This document shows positions 54,637-63,600 of a DNA stretch of 64,000 bases, in pieces. The translations under genes and the position numbers were made by a program. The stretch is from VRUE01 sp963718755 (lineage in GTDB: Bacteria > Actinomycetota > Thermoleophilia > Solirubrobacterales > 70-9). Within the stretch, counting starts at the first letter, position 1. Each line of letters opens with the position of its first letter. The notes beneath the pieces are model-generated. The model ran no database searches. It worked only from the letters and a program-made list of their open reading frames with translations, and had not been told where the DNA came from. The DNA lies in NCBI GenBank assembly GCA_963718755.1, contig OY970376.1, forward strand, positions 1,550,001-1,614,000, read 5' to 3'.

Positions 54637-54927
54637 TCAACCTGGCGAGAACTCAGCTGGCGAGAAGACGGGGATCTTGTTGGCGAGTTCGAGCAGGTCG
54701 CTGTCACCTGAGACGAGGGCGGCGCTCTGGCTGTGGGCTAGAGCGATGAGGTAGTCGTCATCGGGGTCCGTGCAGCGGACAGGCGGTGGGGCTTCAGGGT
54801 CAGCCGCCGGTTGGGCATCGCGGCGTAGAAGATCCAAATAGGCAGCAACGCCGTCGAGATCGATGTAGCGCCGGGACTTCCTCCGCTGTAGTACCGACTC
54901 CAGCTGATTCGGCTTGATCGGCGCCCA
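54637..54927 (-). pseudogene. Truncated PIN-domain toxin
   Basis: About 97 residues match the C-terminal half of COG1569-type PIN proteins: LESVLQRRKSRRYIDLDGVA, then RCTDPDDDYLIALAHSQSAA, LVSGDSDLLELANKIPVFSP. The N-terminal third with the first catalytic Asp (xxDTNV) is missing; upstream sequence in this frame is compositional noise. It therefore appears to be a broken toxin, 35 nt downstream of an XRE gene that may once have been its partner. Confidence 0.65.
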
Positions 54928-54961
54928 GGCAGTGGGCGGCTGGGCCGTTGGCCGCTCTGGC

Positions 54962-55543
54962 TCAGGAGGATGTCTCGAGCTTGGTTGCTGGCTGGTCGGG
55001 CTCGGGGGGCTTGAAGTCGCCCAGGTCCTCGGCGTCGAAGCTCTCGAGTGCTTCTTCGGCTGCATCGGCGAGGAAGACTGCGGCGTGCGTGCGATCGCTT
55101 CCTTCGAGTGATTCGAGGAAGGTCACCAGCTTGTTGAGCAGCTTCTTCACCGCCTTCCGCTCCTGGCTGTCGAGCGTGTCGAAGAGGCCGATCGCTTCGC
55201 GCAGCGGCTCGATGATGTCGGCCCGCGCCTTCGAGCCGAGCTCTCCCAGGGAGACGAGGACGCCGGCGAGCTTCGGCTCGAAGCCGAGCTGGTCGATGTA
55301 AGCGGAGCGCTCCCGCTCGCGGAAGAGGCGGCGCGCGTCCGCCTCCGGGTCACCGGCCTCCTGTTCCTGCGCGACTTCGACGAACACAGAGGCGAGGAGC
55401 TGCAGCTTCTCGGGGCTCGGCAGCAGGCTTTCTTTCTCGATCCCGTGGATGTAGGAGGTGCTTATCCCGACCCGCTCTTCGAAGAGCCGCATCGGGATCC
55501 TGCGTCGCGTCCTGAGGTCGGTGAAGGTCGTAGAGAAAGCCAT
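54962..55543 (-). CDS. XRE-family regulator with long C-terminal helix region
   Basis: A 193-residue protein. The N-terminal Cro/C1 HTH is FTDLRTRRRIPMRLFEERVG, ISTSYIHGIEKES, LPSPEKLQLLASVF. Residues 80-180 are charged helices, ending KPPEPDQPATKLETSS. Such two-part XRE proteins often act as antitoxins, and a PIN-domain remnant lies just downstream. ATG 55543; no clear SD. The 55544-55727 space shows no gene. Confidence 0.75.
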   Translation of the reverse strand: MAFSTTFTDLRTRRRIPMRLFEERVGISTSYIHGIEKESLLPSPEKLQLLASVFVEVAQEQEAGDPEADARRLFRERERSAYIDQLGFEPKLAGVLVSLGELGSKARADIIEPLREAIGLFDTLDSQERKAVKKLLNKLVTFLESLEGSDRTHAAVFLADAAEEALESFDAEDLGDFKPPEPDQPATKLETSS

Positions 55544-55727
55544 GGTCAGCAGATTAGACGGCGCAGAGTAGTGCAAACGGGCCGGACGTCTCGGTCCGCC
55601 CGCGACGCCGTTCCTGTAGCGCCGAGATACTTATCGGCTGATTCGCCGGAAAGCTTGACATACCGCGCATAAGGCGTTCATAGATTGCGCATAAGAATTT
55701 CAGTGCTACTCTGGAACCAGGCAGGTC

Positions 55728-55856
55728 ATGCTCAGCGCAGAGATCACCAAGAGACGGCGTAAGCGCCAGTCATTCAGGCGGGCCCTCGCGGGCGAGCCGC
55801 CATGGCCGGGCGAAGCCCCAAGCGAAACCGCTCGCAAACCGGAGGCGTCCCTCTAG
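55728..55856 (+). CDS. Possible small basic protein upstream of the unknown operon
   Basis: A 42-residue frame, MLSAEITKRRRKRQSF then a Pro/Glu tail, ends directly before the start of the 400-residue gene (TAG then ATG). AGGTC upstream is a weak ribosome-binding site. The tight join favours a real leader gene, but it is short and unconserved to my knowledge. Confidence 0.3.
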   Translation: MLSAEITKRRRKRQSFRRALAGEPPWPGEAPSETARKPEASL

Positions 55857-57059
55857 ATGCTCTTCCTGCCGGCCAAGTCCCCTGTGGCCGGCGCTGTTGA
55901 GGCGACGCTGGTCAAGGCGGTCGTGAGCGCCTGGCCACGGCTGTCGCCGGGGGGCGCCTACGCCGGCACGATCTGCAACGTCTCGGCGACGGTCACCGTC
56001 GCTCCGACCTCGGCGGAGCCGCTGCGCGGGGTGCTCTTCCTTCTGCCCGCCGCTCTCTGCGTCCAGGCGGGGGCGCCGCTCGACATATCGGCCACCCTGC
56101 TCGACCCCGCCAACCCGCTCAGCTACACGACCCAGGGGCGCTACCGCAAGGAGCCGGGCGCCGATCGCCTGCTCTCCTACGACGGTCTCCCCGACGTCGT
56201 CGTCGAATGCGTGGCGGCGATCGACGTGCGCTGGGTGGAGAGCGAGCCCTTCGGCCGGATCTCGGTCCGCTTCGACTCGCCGGTCGCGCCCGGCGAAACC
56301 AGGGCCGTCCGCTTCTGCTTCGAGGCGCACAGGTTCTTCTCCGAAAGCGCTGACGGCGCGCTGCACTTCCATGTGCCGATCCAGTCGGATGAGGTCATCC
56401 GCCAGCAGCTCAGCGACGACCTGCTCGAGCGGATCAGCCTGCCGACCCTCAGCGTCGCCCACGACGGCATCAGCGGCGGCTTCGATCTCTTCTTCTACAT
56501 GCCGCTCGAGTACGAGGGGGAGCGCTTCAGCCGTGACCCCGCGTCAAACCTGCTCACCGACTACGACCACCTGGGGAATCAGACCGAGGAGCCAAGGCGG
56601 AAGTTCGCCTGGACGGGACCCAATCTCTTCAGTCGCCCCGGGAAGACCTTCGCCCTGGGCGAGAACCTCGCAATCTCGGGAATCTTCAAAAGGAGAGCGC
56701 CAATGTCCAACAGCCAGAACGTCAACAACATCGCGGGCTCCGTCTTCATCGGCAGCACCGTCTCGGGCAGTGCCGTAAGCCATGGTGGGAGTGCGACCGC
56801 CGCAGCGCCATCCTCTCAGCAGCTGCTCGAGCTGCTCGAGGAGCTGCGTGAGTCCGCTCGCCTGCTGCCGGCAGACGATCCACGTGTGGACCTGATCGAG
56901 ACCCACGCGAACGCCGTCGCCGCCTCGGTTCGCGAGGGTGAGCCGGATGCGGCCCTGCGGCGGCTGCCGCTGCTCCGCGACGCAGCGCAGGGGATCCTCG
57001 AGTACAGCCCGCGCGTGCTCGACCTGGTCGACCGCGTCGGCCGCCTGCTGGGGGCCTGA
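55857..57059 (+). CDS. Uncharacterised 400-residue protein
   Basis: A protein I do not recognise. The N-terminal two-thirds looks beta-rich (RLSPGGAYAGTICNVSATVT, GVLFLLPAALCVQAG, FGRISVRFDSPVAPGE). A Ser/Gly/Asn linker (SNSQNVNNIAGSVFIGSTVS, residues 282-301) follows, and a C-terminal helical bundle (ELLEELRESARLLPADDPRV, residues 322-341) with a Leu-rich end. The Asn/Gly motif (N-V-N-N-I-x-G) is like linkers before small effector-associated helical domains in actinobacteria. It is the first large gene of an operon with a B3/B4 protein and a flavoprotein. Confidence 0.6.
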   Translation: MLFLPAKSPVAGAVEATLVKAVVSAWPRLSPGGAYAGTICNVSATVTVAPTSAEPLRGVLFLLPAALCVQAGAPLDISATLLDPANPLSYTTQGRYRKEPGADRLLSYDGLPDVVVECVAAIDVRWVESEPFGRISVRFDSPVAPGETRAVRFCFEAHRFFSESADGALHFHVPIQSDEVIRQQLSDDLLERISLPTLSVAHDGISGGFDLFFYMPLEYEGERFSRDPASNLLTDYDHLGNQTEEPRRKFAWTGPNLFSRPGKTFALGENLAISGIFKRRAPMSNSQNVNNIAGSVFIGSTVSGSAVSHGGSATAAAPSSQQLLELLEELRESARLLPADDPRVDLIETHANAVAASVREGEPDAALRRLPLLRDAAQGILEYSPRVLDLVDRVGRLLGA

Positions 57060-57060
57060 G

Positions 57061-57813
57061 GTGGAGTCCGTGAAAGCCACCTCGGCATCCCTGCCCAGCG
57101 AGTGCGAGATCGTGATCGACGACGCCGTCCTCGAGCGCCATCCGGGTACGCGGTTCGCCTTCCTTGCGGTCCCGGCGGCCCCCTACGCCGATCCGGCCGA
57201 GGCGACGCGGGCCGAGGCGAGCGTATTGAGCGAGCTGCGCGGCGCCTTCGCCGGCGAGGACGAGCTGCGCGCCAGCCCCGAGGACGCCCTCTACCGGCAG
57301 TTCTACCGTGGCATGGGGCTGAAGGCGGCGCAGGTGTCGACCCCCGTCAAGCAGGCGCTGCGCGTTCTGCGCAACGGCTCCTACAGCTCGCGCGGCCCGG
57401 TGGTCGACACGGCGATGGCGATCGAGTACTCGACCCTGGTCAGCTTCCAGGTCTACGCGGCGACCCGCCTCACCGGCCCGCTCACCTTCTCCCTGGCCGG
57501 GGGCGAGGAGCCGATCGAGACCGTGCGGGGTGAGCGCAAGAGCTGCAAGCCGGGCGAGCTGTTGCTGCTGAGCGGCGACGCGGTCGTCCACAGCTGTTAC
57601 TACGGCAATGACCCCGCCTTTTTCCTCGGCGAGGAGGACGAGATTGCCGTGGTCCGCGTCATGGGCGTGCCCGGGCTGGCGGCCGGCCTCTTCGAGAGGG
57701 CATTCGAGGAGGCGGCGCGGCGCCTCTCCCCGATCGACACGGCGGTGCTCGAGCGCACGGCGCCGAGCGGGCGCCTCTCACTTGGCCAGAGCAGGGAAGG
57801 GAGCGGGAGATGA
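57061..57813 (+). CDS. B3/B4 tRNA-binding-domain protein
   Basis: A 250-residue stand-alone domain like the B3/B4 part of phenylalanyl-tRNA synthetase beta chain. The key region YSSRGPVVDTAMAIEYSTLV and ATRLTGPLTFSLAGGEEPIE, with KPGELLLLSGDAVVHSCYY, matches the COG3382 family. These proteins may edit or bind aminoacyl compounds; no substrate is established. GTG 57061 is the start, one base after the previous stop. It overlaps the flavoprotein gene by ATGA. Confidence 0.8.
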   Translation: MESVKATSASLPSECEIVIDDAVLERHPGTRFAFLAVPAAPYADPAEATRAEASVLSELRGAFAGEDELRASPEDALYRQFYRGMGLKAAQVSTPVKQALRVLRNGSYSSRGPVVDTAMAIEYSTLVSFQVYAATRLTGPLTFSLAGGEEPIETVRGERKSCKPGELLLLSGDAVVHSCYYGNDPAFFLGEEDEIAVVRVMGVPGLAAGLFERAFEEAARRLSPIDTAVLERTAPSGRLSLGQSREGSGR

Positions 57814-59555
57814 AGACCAATCACCTGGAGACGGACGTGCTCGTCATCGGGGCGGGCCTGAGCGGCACCCGCGCCGCGATCGCCGCCCGCGACGCCGACC
57901 CGGCGGCGAGGGTGACGATCGCCGCCCCCGCCTTCCCCGGCCAGGGCGGCTGCGGGCCGGAAACCCACGGCGTCAACGCCGCCGTCTTGGAGGGGGACTC
58001 GCCCGAGCTCCACCTCGAGGACACCCTCGCCGGCGGCGCCTACCTGAACCAGGAGTCGCTTGCCCGCACCCTCTGCGAGCGCAGCCCCGGTGAGATCGCC
58101 TTCCTGGAAGGCGAGGGCGTGCCCTTCGACCATCTGCGGGCTGAGGCGGCCGGCGACGGCGACGAGTTCGACGTCGTCGGTCGCTACGGCGGCAGCAGCG
58201 TCGGCCGCAGTCTCCACTGGCGGGACCTGACCGGGCGGGTCATCTCCAACGCCCTGCAGACCCGCCTGCTCAAGTCGAGCGTCACCGTCCTGGCGCGGCA
58301 CTGGCTGCTCGACCTGCTGCTCTGCGACGGTCGCTGCGAGGGCGCGGTCTTCCTCGACACCGAGTGGGAGGAGGTCCTCGTCGTCCGCGCACGCGCTGTC
58401 GTCCTCGCCACCGGTGGCGGCGCGTGCATGTACCCGGCGCGGTCGATGTCGGCGGACAAAGCCGCGACCGGGATCGCCTGCGCGCTGCGCGCCGGCGCCG
58501 CCGCGATCGACATGGAGATGGTGCAGTTCCACCCGACCGGGTTCCGCAACGACGCCGGCCCCGGCAACGGGGTGCTGCTGGAGGAGGAGTTCCGCACGCA
58601 GGGGGCCAAGCTGCTCAACGCGAGCGGCGAGCGCTTCATGGGCAGGTACGACGAGCGCGGCGAGCTGGCGACCCGCGACGTCGTCTCGCAGGCGATCTAC
58701 CTCGAGATGAAGGCGACGAGCGCCGGCGGCGTGCTCGGCGAGGTCGTGCTCGACCTCAGCTCCTTCAGCAGCGCCCAACTGGAGAGCCGCTTCCCGGCCA
58801 CCATCCGCCGCCTCCGGGCCTACGGCTTCGACCTCGTCAGCCAGCCGGTGGTCCCGGTCATCCCGTCGAGCCACTTTCTCATGGGCGGGGTCGAGATCGA
58901 CCCGCGGGCGATCACGCAGATCCCCGGTCTGCTCTGCTGCGGTGAGGACGCCGGCGGCGTGCACGGCGCCAACCGGCTCGGCGGCAACGGAGTCGCGGAC
59001 GCGCTCGTCTTCGGCCACATCGCCGGCGGCGAGGCGGCGGAGCTCGCCCGCGCCGCGGCGGAGACGCCGGCGCCGCCGCTCGAGTCGATGGCTCCACTCG
59101 CGGTCGCCGGCGCGAGCCCGGCGACCGCGGCGACCATCCTGATGCGCATCCGCGAGCTGATGTGGGAGTACTGCAGCCCGGTGCGGACGACGGACGAGCT
59201 GGCCACCCTGCGGGCGAAGCTCGACGAGCTCGAGGGCTGGGCCGAGCCGGCGGAGCACCGTCCCACCGAGCTGGGTGAGGCGCTCGCCGAGCGCCCGAAC
59301 GCGGCGATCGTCGCGGCCTCCTCGGTGGAAAACGTCCATCTCGTCGCGCGGGCGATCGCGGCGGCGGCCGCCTGGCGGCGCAGCTCGGCCGGCAGCCACT
59401 TCCTCGCCGACGAAGAGCTCGAGTGGCCCTCGGCCCGCGAGAACTCCTGCGTCAGGCTCGCCGCTGCCTCCGAGCTGGAGATCGGCCCCCTTGGCGCCGC
59501 CGCCGGCGTGGGCCCGGGCGTTTCCGGGGAGAACCGCGCCGCGCCGGTCGTCTAG
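57810..59555 (+). CDS. Fumarate reductase/aspartate oxidase-like flavoprotein
   Basis: A 581-residue FAD enzyme of the succinate dehydrogenase flavoprotein superfamily. The FAD motif is VLVIGAGLSGTRAAIA (GxGxxG at 14-19). Catalytic features include MVQFHPTGFRND, the Arg in ELATRDVVSQAI, SSHFLMGGVEIDP and GANRLGGNGVADALVFG. No heme- or iron-sulfur-subunit gene is nearby, so it is likely a soluble enzyme rather than respiratory SdhA. The covalent FAD His region (GGxxAHTxxA) reads GGCGPETHGVNAA. The partner B3/B4 domain is unusual for this family. Substrate unknown. Confidence 0.8.
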   Translation: MKTNHLETDVLVIGAGLSGTRAAIAARDADPAARVTIAAPAFPGQGGCGPETHGVNAAVLEGDSPELHLEDTLAGGAYLNQESLARTLCERSPGEIAFLEGEGVPFDHLRAEAAGDGDEFDVVGRYGGSSVGRSLHWRDLTGRVISNALQTRLLKSSVTVLARHWLLDLLLCDGRCEGAVFLDTEWEEVLVVRARAVVLATGGGACMYPARSMSADKAATGIACALRAGAAAIDMEMVQFHPTGFRNDAGPGNGVLLEEEFRTQGAKLLNASGERFMGRYDERGELATRDVVSQAIYLEMKATSAGGVLGEVVLDLSSFSSAQLESRFPATIRRLRAYGFDLVSQPVVPVIPSSHFLMGGVEIDPRAITQIPGLLCCGEDAGGVHGANRLGGNGVADALVFGHIAGGEAAELARAAAETPAPPLESMAPLAVAGASPATAATILMRIRELMWEYCSPVRTTDELATLRAKLDELEGWAEPAEHRPTELGEALAERPNAAIVAASSVENVHLVARAIAAAAAWRRSSAGSHFLADEELEWPSARENSCVRLAAASELEIGPLGAAAGVGPGVSGENRAAPVV

Positions 59556-59803
59556 GCCTCGCCGTATTACGGGCGAGTACCCGAAGCCTCCAGGCCTGCT
59601 GCAAAGCGACTTTTGCGCTCGACCTGGCCATGCGGCCATCAAGAAACACAACCTTTTTCTTGACGTTTAGAACATCTTCTGTTTCATTTGTGCCTGGTTC
59701 ATGTACGAAGTAGTTCAGGGAACAGGGACATAACCGAGCTTCACGGGTGCCGCTGAGGGAGCGGCCGGCAGAGGGGCTCACGGGACAAGGAGAAGAGATT
59801 TCT
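59556..59803 (+). promoter_or_regulatory. Low-GC intergenic region with hairpin before the collagen-like gene
   Basis: A drop in GC content is visible at 59630-59740. A hairpin with tcaagaaa (59639-59646) / tttcttga (59656-59663) could end the upstream operon on the plus strand. The rest is AT-rich relative to the window and probably carries the promoter for the surface-protein genes. AAGGAGAAG just precedes ATG 59804. Confidence 0.5.
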
Positions 59804-60670
59804 ATGCTCTCACCGCTACGCAACCGCTTCGGCATCCCGGGCGTGATCTCGGTGATCGCCCTCGTCTTCGCCATGTTCGGCGGCGCCTACGCCGCGACGA
59901 ACTCCAGCGATGCCACCAAGGCAACCGCTTCGGCCAAAGGCAAGCCAGGCCCGCGCGGCAAGCAAGGCAAGCCTGGCCCAGCAGGACCCCAGGGACCCGC
60001 AGGCGCCCAGGGACCCGCAGGCCCCGCCGGGGCCAAGGGCGACAAGGGCGATAACGGCGGCGCCGGTACCAACGGCAAATCCGCCGAAGCGGTCGCCTTC
60101 GCCGGGGCCAAAGGCCCGATCGGTGGCGTGACCTGCACCGAAGGCGGGCTCGAAGTCAAATCCGCCAGCGCCACGACCCTCGTCTGCAACGGCAAAAAAG
60201 GCACCAACGGCCTGAGTGGATTCACCTCAACGCTGCCCAGCGAACAGACCGAGACGGGCTCCTACTTCCTCGGCACCGAAGACGGCAACGGCCAGTGGCT
60301 CGGCTTGCCGGCGACGACCATCTCCTTTCCGATTCCGCTCCCGGATTTGATCCTGGAAGCGAAAACCCACTTCATCCCCAAGGTAGTGGGCGATCCGTCA
60401 GTTTGCGAGAACACCGCACATCCCGGGGCGCCAAGCGCCGCAAACCCGGAGGCGCCTGCCGGAGAGCTCTGTGTCTTCGAGGCTAGCGTCAACCCAAGTT
60501 TTCCAACTTCTCCATCTTCATGGAGCGCCGCGGTTGAATTCGTTAATCCGAGCACCGGCGCAGCCGGGGCTGGCACTACGGGCGCCATGCTGCTCCGGGA
60601 ACCCCCTGCAACCGAAGCGGCCGGAGCGTTTTCGTTCGGCACCTGGGCCGTAACGGCGCCAGAAGCGTAA
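59804..60670 (+). CDS. Secreted collagen-like protein
   Basis: A 288-residue exported protein. An N-terminal hydrophobic segment (GVISVIALVFAMFGGAYAAT, residues 13-32) serves as signal or anchor. About 16 Gly-X-Y triplets follow near residues 46-92 (GKPGPRGKQGKPGPAGPQGP and on), then a globular C-terminus with paired Cys (GGVTCTEGG, TLVCNGKKG). Collagen-like stalks form rigid triple helices on the cell surface. An uncommon case in actinobacteria, though known in the Solirubrobacterales. The large NHL gene follows after 10 nt, so the two form a surface-protein pair. Confidence 0.85.
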   Translation: MLSPLRNRFGIPGVISVIALVFAMFGGAYAATNSSDATKATASAKGKPGPRGKQGKPGPAGPQGPAGAQGPAGPAGAKGDKGDNGGAGTNGKSAEAVAFAGAKGPIGGVTCTEGGLEVKSASATTLVCNGKKGTNGLSGFTSTLPSEQTETGSYFLGTEDGNGQWLGLPATTISFPIPLPDLILEAKTHFIPKVVGDPSVCENTAHPGAPSAANPEAPAGELCVFEASVNPSFPTSPSSWSAAVEFVNPSTGAAGAGTTGAMLLREPPATEAAGAFSFGTWAVTAPEA

Positions 60671-60680
60671 CGGCGTCCTG

Positions 60681-63600
60681 ATGGCGAGAAGAGCCAAAGG
60701 CACCACGCCGAGCACCCGCCTGGGTCTCGGCGTGGTGCTGGCACTCACCGTGATCCTGCTCGCCCTCGCCCCCGCGGGCGCCTCGGCAGCGGTCCCCGAC
60801 AGACTCTGGGACGCGTGTGAGACGGGCCCAGGGGCCGGGCAGTGCTTCGTCCCGGCCGGCATCGCCGCCGACCCCGCGACCGGCAACCTCTACGTCGCCG
60901 ACCTGCAAAACCGCCGCGTCGACGAGCTCACGATCTGGGGCGTCTTCGTCAAGGCCTGGGGCTGGGGCGTGCGCAACGGCGACCCCGAACTGCAGACCTG
61001 CACGACGCAGACGGGATGCCAAAAAGGACTCCAAGGAGCCGGGGACGGCCAGCTGAGCTTGGCCCCGGGAATCGCCATAGACAGCGAAGGCGACGTCTAC
61101 GTCGTCGACCGCTCCAGCCAGCGCGTGCAGAAGTTCGAGCCCAACGCCGGCCCAGACGAAGACGAAGCCGAGTTCCTGCTCACCTTCGGCGGCGAAGTCA
61201 ACAAGACCAAAAGCGAAGAACCGGGCTCGACCGAAGCGCAGCGCAACCTCTGCACCGCCGCCTCGGGCGACGTCTGCCAGGCCGGCACGATGGGCGCCGG
61301 CGACGGCCAGTTCGGCAACTGGGCGCCGTGGAGCAACATGATCGCGATTGGTCCGAACGACGACGTCTACGTGGGCGACGAGAACCGGATCCAGCGCTTC
61401 GACAGCGAAGGCCACTATATCGAGAGCATCGCCACCGTCACGCTGGCGGGAGAGCGGGTGCAGTCGCTGGCGATCGACACGAGCGGTGGCGTGAACGACG
61501 GCGACCTCTACGCATCGCGCTGCAGCTTGGGCGCTTGTGTCGAGGCCCCGAACATCCCCGGCTCGAAACCGAATGTCCTGAGACTGAGCCCGACGGGGGC
61601 GGTGGAGGCGACGCTCTCGGTGCCGGGCCCGCAGGCACTGGCGGTCGACGCGGACGGCAACCTCTATGTGACGGAGGGGACGAAAAACGGGCCTCTGTCC
61701 ATGAGCATCCACAAGCTCACCCCGGCGGGCACCGTGGCGCCGGGATTCCCCTTCTCCGACGGCTTCGACATGTCGGTCGGGATCGCGGCGAGCTCGGCCT
61801 GCGGGATCGACGGCGCCGATCTCTACGTCGCCAACTTCTCCGACACCAACGCCTACGTCCGCGCCTACGGCCCGCCACCGGACCCGGCGCTCTGCCCGCC
61901 GCCGTCGGTCCCGCCGAGCATCGAGGCCCAGTACGCGACCTCGGTGCAGAGCAAAGGCGCGACGCTGAAGGCCGAGATCAGACCCGAATTCTGGCCCGAC
62001 GCCACCTACTACCTCCAGTACGGCACTGGCAAATGCTCCGAAGGCGGCTGCGAGGAAGAGCAGCCACCGCCACCGGGCTCGAAACTGACCAGCCAGGTCA
62101 CCAACCAGGCGGTCACCACCTCCGGCGTCTTCCTCGGAGGCCTCGAGCCAAACACGACCTACCACTACCGCTTCGTCGCCGAGAGCTCGGGCGGCGGCCC
62201 GGTCTTCGGCGTCGGCGGCGAAGTGGGCATCGACGGGGAGGAAGGCAGCTTCACTACCTTCCCGACCCAGGCAGTGAGGACCGACTGCCCCAACCAGGCC
62301 TTCCGCACCGAAGCATCGGCGCGGCTTCCCAACTGCCGCGCTTACGAGCTGGTCAGCCCGCTGGACAAAAACGGCGGCGACGTGACCTCGGGGGAAATCA
62401 CCGAGGCATACACCGCCCCCAACAAGAGCTCAGCCGACGGCGAAAGGCTCGCCTTCGCCTCGCTGCGCGCCTTCGCCAACCCCTCCGCCGCGCCGCTGAC
62501 CAACCAGTACCTCTCGGCCCGCGGCCCGGATGGCTGGTCGACCGACGCGATCTCACCGCCGCGCTCGAGCGATGACCTCTGGCCACCGGCGTTCACCGGC
62601 CAGTTCAAGGCCTTCGACGACGACCTCTGCGGCGGCTGGTTCATCCAGGACTCAGACTTCGCGCTGGCGCCGGGAGCACCACCGGGAGTCGCCAGCATCT
62701 ACCGGCGCGATTACTGCACTGCGGGGTCGAGCTATGAGCTGCTGACGCCGGTCGACCCACCGGGATTCGGCCTCGAACCCGGTGAGATCAAAGCGGAATT
62801 CTACGCCCCCACCCCCCAAGGCTTCTCCGCAGATCAGTCCCACACCGTCTTTCGCGCCGCCGCTGAGCTGACCGAAGGGGCCTGCAAAACGGCGGGGATA
62901 AACCAGGTCTACCTCACCTCCAAAGGTGGACCGCTGCGGCTGGTCAGCGCCCTGCCCAACGGCAAAGCGACCTGCACCAACTCATCGGCCGGCACCTTCG
63001 AAGACTCCACCGGCGGCTTCAGGGAGTCGACCCTCGTCGGCGCGGTCTCCGAGGACGGCTCGCGGGTGTTTTGGACCGACTCGCTGAACCCCCTGCTCGC
63101 CACCGAAGGCCAGGTCGGCACCGTCGATCCCGGCAACCTCTACCTGCGCCGCAACGCGACCGAGGAACAGAGCCCCGTCGAATTCGGCCAGTGCACCGAA
63201 GAAGAGAAAGCCTGCACGGTGACGATCTCCAAAAGCGGAGAGGCCCGCTTTTGGGCCGCCGATCCCGAGGGCACCACGGCGATCTACGGCGTCCGCTCGG
63301 AAACCACCGAAGAGCTCTTCGAATACGACGTCGAAGAAGCCAAATCCGAATCGATCGCCATAGGCGTCAAAGGCGTCGCCGGGATCAGCGAAGACGCCTC
63401 GCGCGTCTACTTCGTCTCGACCGCGGCGCTGAGCGGCGAACAGGAAAACAGCGAGGGCGACAAAGCCGTGGCGAAAGCGCAGAACCTCTACCTCTATGAA
63501 GCAGGAGTGGGCATCGTCTTCGTGGCGAGGACCTCGAGCCTCGATTCATTGGAAAGCGTCAAGCCCAGCAATCGCACCTCCCGCATCAGCCCCAATGGCC

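Noticed and set aside
45113..55700. Direct repeat of the tRNA 3' end marking the far end of the integrated element
   Set aside because: Searched by eye for the T-arm/acceptor sequence downstream; none found in the window.
57600..59651. 683-codon frame opposite the flavoprotein
   Set aside because: Antisense shadow of a well-supported enzyme, with no recognisable motif.
60842..62575. Long Arg-rich open frame (577 codons)
   Set aside because: Out of register with the signal-peptide-bearing NHL frame at 60681. Its Arg/Gly/Pro-only composition is typical of a shadow in high-GC DNA.
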